From Isoetes taiwanensis (lineage: Eukaryota > Streptophyta > Lycopodiopsida > Isoetales > Isoetaceae): a stretch of 64,000 nucleotides of DNA. A program made the translations under genes and the position numbers. The notes under the pieces are model-generated. The model saw only the letters and a program-made list of their open reading frames with translations, did no database searches and was not told where the DNA came from. The stretch is taken from NCBI GenBank assembly GCA_021234155.1, contig JAJEKV010000001.1, forward strand, positions 36,130,826 to 36,194,825, read 5' to 3'. Of the stretch, positions 57,397 to 64,000 are shown piece after piece (position 1 is the first letter of the stretch; each line of letters opens with the position of its first letter).

Positions 57397-57742
57397 GGAA
57401 AAGAGCGAGGCATTGACTGTGGAACAAGAGATTTTGATGGATACAGTCTTTATTCTTCACAAGGCAGGTATATTGTTGTATGGAATTCTAGAAAGATCAT
57501 GAGGTGTATTGTTGTATGGAATTTTAGGAAGCTCATGACAGTGTAGAATAACAGTATAAATCATTGTTTGTTGTATAGAAATTTCTTTTAACATGTTTAT
57601 TTTCTTTTCTTTTCTTGTTGGCCAGTTTATCCGAAGTCCTATTAGCTCTGGAGTATCTCCATATGCTGGGAGTTATATACAGGGATTTAAAACTAGAAAA
57701 TGTTGCTAGAGAGGATGATCAAGAATGCAAGCTACACTTGTG
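57397..57742 (+). pseudogene. AGC-type protein kinase, two exon fragments
   Basis: The exon piece 57627-57742 encodes '[20 protein letters not shown]' followed by 'KLENV' and a decayed continuation. This is the alpha-E/catalytic-loop segment of plant AGC VIII kinases (phototropin/D6-kinase group), whose family pattern is YRDLKPEN; here Pro is Leu. An upstream piece 57397-57467, between CCAG and GTATAT ('SEALTVEQEILMDTVFILHK'), may be the preceding small-lobe exon. The activation loop and the rest are missing; a Copia element sits 190 bp downstream. Confidence 0.6.
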
Positions 57743-57934
57743 ATGTTGAGAGTCTTTCTGTATGCAAGAGGCGTTGCTTGCCCCTTCCCATCATTTCAGA
57801 TATGCAGATGTGATTATGAAATCTTGAAAGTGTGTAGGTACGTGGAAAAGTTTATTCTGTATTAGGAGTTGTAGTTTGTAGTTTTGAAAAAATTTCTAGA
57901 GTGCCATGCGACAGTCCTTAGCAGATGAAGTTTT

Positions 57935-58134
57935 TGTTAGCGAAGCTGCCTATATCAAGGCAGCGTGCCTTTATAAAAAGGCAACGAGAGCTCCTTATAG
58001 CTTTCACCCTTTTCCATGTGTGGACCTTTATGGTGCCTATATATTGTAACATATATTATACAATAAACGTGTCTTCTTTTGTGGTGCATTCCTCTCTCAG
58101 TTATGTTTTTCTTAGTAAACTAGTAAATTCAACA
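57935..58134 (+). repeat. Copia 5' LTR
   Basis: 200 bp with TG…CA ends. It contains a TATAAAAA word near 57973 and TATATATTGTAAC near 58040, consistent with promoter and polyadenylation zones. Confidence 0.95.
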
Positions 58135-58147
58135 TGGTATTAGAGCT
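58135..58147 (+). other. Primer-binding site
   Basis: TGGTATTAGAGCT directly follows the LTR, a one-base variant (C to T) of the Met-tRNA primer site seen at 1738. Confidence 0.9.
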
Positions 58148-59170
58148 TGCATCTGGTTCTAGAGCGGTTGTGAATTTTCGAGGGCTCACTGGGACGAAAA
58201 CTTTGTATGTTTTTTCTGGAGCTGGATATCCAGCCTGGAAGATCAAGATGGAGCTCGTCCTGCAAAGCGAAAAGCTTTTTGGAATTGTGACTAGAAATAA
58301 TCTTCTTCCGGTGCAGCCGGTTGATGCAATTACCGGTAATCTTGTTCAGAACGGTGCTGCATATGATGCTTGGATTAAGGATGTGGACGACTGAAATGAA
58401 AAAGATCAAACAGCTCGAGCATTGATTCTCTATGCACTCAAAGAATCTATTTTAATGGATGCTAAGGATTTTGTTACATCTAGTGAAGTATAGAAGTATT
58501 TGGAAAAACTTATATGAAGAAGACTATGCATGAAGTGCTTAGTCTCTGCAAGGATCTTACATCATTGCAGTATTGTTTGAATGATTCGTTTGACGAACAT
58601 GTGGATAAATTTAAAGCGCTTCTAGAAGCACTGTTTGCAGCTGGTGCTAGTATTCCGCATGATCAACATGTTGTCTATTTTCTGGAATCCATGCCGGAAG
58701 AGCTTCAGACTCTTACGACTGTGCTTGCCAATAAAAAATCTATGACATTAGATCGCGCTTGTGAATCACTAAAAGATGGGGTTTGAAAGTTGCACAGGCA
58801 AGCTCTACATGAAGATCAGGCTTTAATTGTTGATAGTAAGAAACGAGGTCGAGAAGCTGAAAAGGCGGCCTTTGTTACTGATACAAATGCTACTCGCAGT
58901 CGCAGTAGAAGCTGGCATCGTGGAGGTGATACACAGCAATTGGCTAGACTTGAGCAACCTAAGTCAGAGACTGTTTGTGCCTATTGCAAAAAGACGAATC
59001 ACATTGAAAGCGAATGTCATTATAAACGCTTTGTTAATGAGCATAAAGCTTTACTCCAGGCAATCCGAGATGAGCCTCATATTTCAGATGAACATGCAAG
59101 TGTTGCATGTGATGAAGCTTCTGAAGCCGGTTTTTCTACAGGAGCTATTATTTCCATGATTATTGATTAT
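58148..59170 (+). pseudogene. Copia gag with zinc knuckle
   Basis: The capsid-like part ('GYPAWKIKMELVLQSEKLFG' … 'LEALFAAGASIPHDQHVVYF' … 'LESMPEELQTL') is split by stops at 58392 and 58784 and a frame change. The nucleocapsid zinc knuckle CAYCKKTNHIESEC (about 58976-59017) has the C-x2-C-x4-H-x4-C spacing needed for RNA packaging. Confidence 0.85.
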
Positions 59171-60543
59171 GGTGCAACACAGCACATGACTTTTCATACG
59201 CATTGGTTGAGGAATTATCGCTCGCTTCAACTTAGGAAACGTGTTTCTTGGTGATAACACAACTCATGAGGTTAAAGGCATTGGAGATATTCTTGTTGAT
59301 ACTTCCAGTGGTGTGCAAGTCTTGTGTGGTGTCTTACATATGTCTGGTTTACGCCGGAACCTTATTTCTGTGTCTAGGCTTGTTGATCTTGGTCTATCCA
59401 TACAGTTTGATAGACGATTATGTAGCTTCATCCAAAATGGATGTGTACTTGGAGTTGCCCAGAGACAAGGTCGATTGTACGAGCTTAAATTGACTGATCA
59501 TTTTGTGAATCTTATGACTGCCAGTGGAGATGAATCAAGTACACTGTGGCATTGTCGTTTTTCACATGTCGACTTCCAATATTTATTGAATATGGCCTCT
59601 GATAGAACTGTGGATGGTGTATCATTGAGTAGCACTGCATCAATGGGTGTATGTGAGGCGTGTGCTGTTGGGAAGCAACATCGCCGTCCTTTCAATGAGA
59701 AAGGAAAACGTGCAACACAGCTTTTGGAGCTTGTGCATGCTGGTATATGTGGCCCATGTGCTTTGGGTGGTGCACGATATTTCATCTTGTTTGTGGTGAT
59801 TTTTCCCATAGAGTTTTTGTATATTTTATCTCTACGAAGTCTCAGGTCTTCACCAAATTCCAAGTGTTTAAGAATATGGTGGAGACTCAAATTGGTAAAG
59901 TGATCAAGAGATTACGTACTGACAATAGTGGGGAATTCACGTCTGCTCAATTCAAGTGTTTTGTGAAGAGCATGGTATAGCTTGTGAGCCTATCATCACT
60001 GATTCCCCTCAGCAAAATGGTATTGTTGAGTATCAAGAATTTTCGATAATCAATGTTGTTCGATGTATGCTTATTCATGCTGGCTTGGATGTGTCATTTT
60101 GGGCAGAAGCTGTGGCTACTGCTGTTTATGTGCAAAATCGAGCAGTAACTTCTTCTTTGAAAAGCGTAACTCCTTTGCAATTATGGACAGGAGTCAAACC
60201 AAACGTTCAAAATTTGCGAGTTAAAAATGGTTGTCTCGCCTATGTTCATACTTCAAAAGAGAAGAGAAAGAAGCTTGATTCAGTTGGCCTCAAAGCCATC
60301 TTCATAGGCTATGCTGTGGAGGCACAGGGATACCGATTTTATGATATTACTACGCGAAGAATCATTACTAGTCGTGATGCAGTGTTTGATGAGTCTATTA
60401 TGGCTGACATGGTCACTCATCGTCATGACTATAATGTTGTTCTTAGCGATTTTGAGATACTTGATAGCCTAATTCCTAATGTGGATATTGGGTCTTTACA
60501 TCCAAAAGTGGAAGATGTTGAGGCGTTTGTTGGAAAAGGATAG
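59150..60543 (+). pseudogene. Copia protease and integrase
   Basis: The protease motif is 'IIDYGATQHMT' where the family has D-S-G-A. The GAG-pre-integrase finger ('LWHCRFSHV' … 'CEACAVGKQH') is intact. In the integrase core the first catalytic Asp block reads 'LVHAGICGP' (Asp replaced by Gly), the second 'RLRTDNSGEF' is kept, and the third 'QQNGIVEYQ' keeps Glu. C-terminal conserved blocks ('LKAIFIGYAVEAQGYRFYD') follow. Frames switch near 59800 and 59960. Confidence 0.85.
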
Positions 60544-60750
60544 TTGCGAGTGCATCTTAGAAGTTTAAGACAAACTTCTAGAGATTGGTATGCCAAAGTG
60601 AACTCTTATTTTTCTGATGGATTTCTAAGTTTTACAGATTCCAATTTGTATATAAGATGCTCTCAAGAATATTTTATGGTGATTGCGCTTTATGTGGGTG
60701 ACATTATTTTGGTAATCAAGAGAAGATTCTATTCTGCATTTAGGTTTATT
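60544..60750 (+). pseudogene. Copia reverse transcriptase fragment
   Basis: Only the palm end remains: 'RQTSRDWYAKVNSYF' and 'FMVIALYVGDIILV', in which the catalytic YVDD is YVGD. RT fingers and RNase H are gone, consistent with an internal deletion on each side. Confidence 0.8.
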
Positions 60751-60936
60751 ATCAAATCACAGGGATATATATTAGAAAATTGTAGCACTCGGATTTTTTC
60801 CTTTGTGCCCACCAAAGGTTTTCTTCACCCGAGTGCGAGACCAAATTTGCAGGTGGGGAGATTATATATGAGTTGTGAGTTTGGACACGATATTTTCTAT
60901 ATCTTATTTGGTGAAAGACTAAAGTCGCAGGTGGGG

Positions 60937-61136
60937 TGTTAGCGAAGCTGCCCATATTAAGGCAGCGTGCCTTTATAAAAAGGCAACGAGAGCTCCTTAT
61001 AGCTTTCACCTTTTTCCATGTGTGGACCTTTGTGGTGCCTATATATTGTAACATATATTATACAATAAACGTGTCTTCTTTTGTGGTGCATTCCTCTCTC
61101 AGTTGTGTTTTTCTTAGTAAACTAGTAAATTCAACA
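60937..61136 (+). repeat. Copia 3' LTR
   Basis: Preceded by the purine-rich GCAGGTGGGG polypurine-tract-like primer (60927-60936). The same tract also appears at about 60849, upstream within the remnant. Confidence 0.95.
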
Positions 61137-61141
61137 GTTTT

Positions 61142-62763
61142 TACATGGGTAAGCTTGTCTTTCTCTATGCTTTTGCTTATGATCTTCTTATTGAAAATGT
61201 TACACAGATTTGTACAGTTTGTTGCTCTCAAATTGTTGTTTCTTCATGTTGAGTGTTTTGTTTTAGTCTTGGCAATACAAGTCAAAGTTTTCACCATGTG
61301 TATTATCTTAATGTATGGGGATCGAAGCAAGAGAACTCAAAGAGTTGGAGCCCACAATTGGTTTTCATGTTCAAAAGTGTCATGGTCAGTATGGTTCATG
61401 GCCTGTGTGTGGCTTACAGTCCTTCCTTCCTTTTCTGTTTTTTGTAGAATAATGTTGACATGACACATGCTCTCCTGTTTAACTTATCGTTGTGTTACAT
61501 AATAGAGTTGTAACCACATGATCTTCCAGCCTGTAGCCTGTTGTGTTACATAATAGAGTTGTATGGTTGCTTCTTATGAAAAGGTATTTTAACACAGTTT
61601 TTGACATCAGGGCAAACAAGGGAATTGTACATCTACATGCAATGTATCAAAAATTGAACTTGAAGTTAACGATGACTATTCGTCTTAAAATCTAATTCTT
61701 ATTAGTCATTGGGTATTCATCATAGGCAGCCATTATTTTGAGGTAATTTCTAGGGCCTTTCTGCTCCAAGCAAGTCATGCAAAGCTACAAAAATATAGAG
61801 GATACACCTGAGTTCTAGAGATGAGTTTTTCACAGGCTTGCGTATGCATTTTTCTAAACTATTCAATGGAAATTATATACATTGTAATCTATTTGTATTC
61901 AATACATATATTCAAACTGTTACATTCCGCAGCATCAATCTTAGTCTAAAAATGTATTGAAATTTATGCACATGCATGTTGCTTCACTTGCATATGAATA
62001 GAATCAAACATGAAAGAACTTTGACAAATCCAAGGGTGCCCTCTAGAATGAGCCTGACTTGCATGCAGAGATAAGATGGTCTTTGAATGCATGCAGATGG
62101 AAGTTGGGAACTGGTTATTTTAGTTTAATGCAACAATCTTGCCAAATTGATGTTGCTTGAGTTAAATTAAGCGAAAACGGAGTCCTGATTTTCTGCTATG
62201 CTATTCCTATCAGCTTGATGTGTTGGTTTCAGAGGCATCCTCAAATTTTACATTGTATGAGTAAATGTTTCCCTCTTCCATAGATGCAAATTGCCGGTAA
62301 AGTTTGCTCACCAAAGACAAAGTTCAAGTTCATAAAATTGGTGCAAATTGCCGGTAAAGTTCAAAACTTCAGTACATACTTCTTGTTTCTTGTTTGGAAT
62401 CTAGAGACGCAATCCATGAAAACTCCCGCTGTTGTGAACAAATTGGAGAACGGAGTATAGCCGTTTGTGCTGGGCGACTATGAAGATGGATTACGTGGCA
62501 AAATGACGTGTCCAGTTTGGATATCAATTAGGTGTGATACGTGTGATACCAAGAGGACGACCAAATTTTTAATTTTTTTTTGAGTTTTCCGGGTGACCAA
62601 AAATGCCACGTATTTTTTGGGTTCGGGCAAATTATTCCGTATAAAGATGATAAAGTTTTTCGGACAAGGGCGCGAAACTTTATGGCGATACTAATGGTTC
62701 AGATTTGGTGTTAGAGCCCACGTTAAAAGTGCTCTTCGTCTTCGTCTTCTATAGCAACTAGCG
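61142..62763. other. Spacer / upstream region of the NO VEIN-like gene
   Basis: No gene is recognised. Short duplications occur (GTTGTGTTACATAATAGAGT at about 61490 and 61540; GCAAATTGCCGGTAAAGTT at 62284 and 62342). The last ~200 bp are the likely promoter. Confidence 0.5.
62670..62677 (-). promoter_or_regulatory. E2F-like motif upstream of the NO VEIN-like gene
   Basis: GCGCGAAA (TTTCGCGC on the minus strand) fits the E2F consensus TTTSSCGC and lies 94 bp before the start codon. An 8-mer can occur by chance, so this is only suggestive of S-phase-linked control. Confidence 0.3.
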
Positions 62764-64000
62764 ATGGCGGCCCGTGTTTTCGTAGAAGAATTGAGGCTAA
62801 GGAAATTCGGAATCGGTAGCAGAGAAGACAGTCCAGTAGCCCACAAATTCCACGAAACCATTAGAAACTTGAGCGAAGGATTCCACGAAGCTATCAGAAA
62901 CCTCAGCGAAAACTTGTATCAAAAGGACATACACTTTCTCTTAGAAATTCTACAGGTAGCGAACAGATTTAACAGCGTTTGCATTTGTTGTTGAATAAGT
63001 TTTTACTGTAACTGTTGCGATGCAGAATGTGGAGGATAACTCGTATCCAAAAAGGGTTTCTCCATCGCTGGAGATCATTCTGACAGACAAGGATGTAACA
63101 GAAACTGGAGCGTCAGGGACGTTGCTATTCTTCAACAATGAGGTGGGTTTCTCGGAAAAAAATATCGAGGCACTCTGCAGTATTGGGCGATCCACCAAGA
63201 AGGGCAACAAGGCAGAGGGATATATTGGAGAGAAAGGTAATTGAATCGTCAAAATTTTTCAATCTTATTCATGTTATGAAGAATGGGTTGCTCATTGGCT
63301 GTTTAATTTTTGCAGGGATCGGATTCAAGAGCGTTTTCTTAGTATCTGGGCGCCCACATATCATAAGCAATGGGTTTAGGATCCGGTTTCACGACGAGCC
63401 GGATAACGAAGCTGGATTGGGCTATGTGGTGCCGGAATGGACCGAAAAGCCCACAGATCAAGACCTGGCTCTGCTGTATGGCAGCAGAAAGGTGCCCTCT
63501 ACAGTGGTGGTGCTGCCGCTACGGGACGGAAAACTCGAAAATGTGGCGAAGCAACTGGCTCAGATTTCGCCCGAGAGCCTGCTCTTCCTTTCCAAGCTTT
63601 CTAGACTCTGTATCCGAGACGATCTCCAGGCCAAAAGTACTGCCCTCTCTAGAACAGTGGAGGCAGCAGACGGCCACACAGGGAACCCTAAATCTTTCAC
63701 CGCACTTCTGCGCGTAGAAAGCTGTGGGCGTGCCACAGAAACCTCTTATTACATGTCTGTTCAGAAATTTAGTGTGCCCCATTCGAGCAAAATTGCAAGC
63801 AGATATGGAGTTGATGAATGGACCATTACACTTGCTTTTCCGTTCGAAGATGGTGTGTTGCCTTCACAGAATGGACACACATATGGAAATATTTTTTCGT
63901 TTCTGCCGACTGAAGTGCAAAGCCAGTTTCCATTCCTCATAAATGCGGATTTTATCTTAACTTCTTCCAGGGAAGCCATAGTATATGAGAATGTATGGAA
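62764..64000 (+). CDS. NO VEIN-like GHKL ATPase-domain protein (5' part; continues beyond window)
   Basis: Exons 62764-62955, 63026-63236 and 63316 to the window edge join in phase with GT/AG borders and have no stop. The start MAARVFVEELRLRKFGIG is preceded by an untranslated leader without a competing ATG in frame. GHKL/HSP90-type ATP-binding motifs are visible: an N-box-like 'LLEILQNVEDNSY' (across exons 1-2), 'FFNNEVGFSEKNIEALCSIG', and 'GYIGEKGIGFKSVFLVSG' (Gly-rich lid, exons 2-3). This arrangement is that of plant NO VEIN-type/sacsin-like nuclear proteins, which are linked in Arabidopsis to auxin-dependent vascular and cell-fate patterning. It is the only gene in the window that looks intact and its coding part is distinctly GC-richer. 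The 3' part lies outside. Confidence 0.85.

Larger units (their letters stand above)
57935..61136 (+). mobile_element. Copia LTR retrotransposon, 3.2 kb, internally deleted
   Basis: Two 200-bp LTRs (57935-58134 and 60937-61136, TGTTAG…TTCAACA) are flanked by GTTTT (57930-57934 and 61137-61141). They differ at five positions, all transitions (2.5%). Gag, protease, integrase and a fragment of RT occur in Copia order, with frameshifts. Most of RT and all of RNase H are deleted, so the copy is non-autonomous. Confidence 0.95.

Noticed and set aside
57627-57742. Working protein kinase gene interrupted by the Copia
   Set aside because: The coding match decays before the Copia and does not resume after 61136.

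Overview
This window looks like a piece of a large, repeat-rich land-plant nuclear genome. The clues are plant-type Copia LTR elements primed by initiator-Met tRNA, plant L1 and CR1-like LINEs, PPR, dirigent, plastid sigma-factor, LRR receptor-like and NO VEIN-type coding pieces, many short introns with GT/AG borders, and extensive AT-rich spacer. A fern or other seed-free vascular plant is my best guess (inference only: Sola-like DNA transposon, LINE with an animal-L1-like ORF1, degenerate PLS-type PPR). No organellar or bacterial DNA is evident. Almost everything recognisable is transposon or broken gene. The one gene that reads cleanly is a NO VEIN-like GHKL ATPase starting at 62764 and running off the right edge.

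Layout. 0.5-5.6 kb: a possible 5.0-kb PIF/Harbinger-type element (inverted ends, TAA duplication) holding a PPR pseudogene and a 325-bp deleted Copia element whose LTR contains a tRNA-like sequence. 5.6-6.25 kb: GATTC-rich minisatellite. 6.87-7.57 kb: 3' end of a LINE (minus). 8.6-9.35 kb: pseudogene of mitochondrial ATP synthase delta' split by a 411-bp MULE-like MITE, followed by an LRR receptor-like remnant. 10.4-11.1 kb: array of near-palindromes. 12.5-30.2 kb: a nested transposon complex. An old LINE (LINE-A) is interrupted first by a 5'-truncated plant L1 (13-bp target duplication) and then by an 11,078-bp DNA transposon with 28-bp terminal inverted repeats and a 4-bp GCAT duplication. 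Removing both restores the LINE-A reading frame.

The 11-kb element is the main discovery. It carries two convergent genes: a DDD/E transposase (minus, best matched to the Sola superfamily) and a multi-exon plus-strand gene joining coiled coil, RING-H2 zinc finger and FCP1/NIF-like phosphatase domain. Both carry frameshifts, so this copy is probably dead.

30-50 kb: (CA)n LINE tail, dirigent fragment, a candidate Helitron (32.08-37.75 kb), polypurine/AATAG microsatellite, several LINE-B fragments on both strands, and a 2-kb run of truncated exons from unrelated genes (unknown, mitochondrial dicarboxylate carrier, plastid sigma factor), suggesting transposon-mediated capture. 50-64 kb: degenerate tandem repeats, another LINE-B fragment, an AGC-kinase pseudogene, a 3.2-kb Copia element with 200-bp LTRs and GTTTT target duplication, then the NO VEIN-like gene.

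All homology statements rest on motif recognition by eye; no database search was run.
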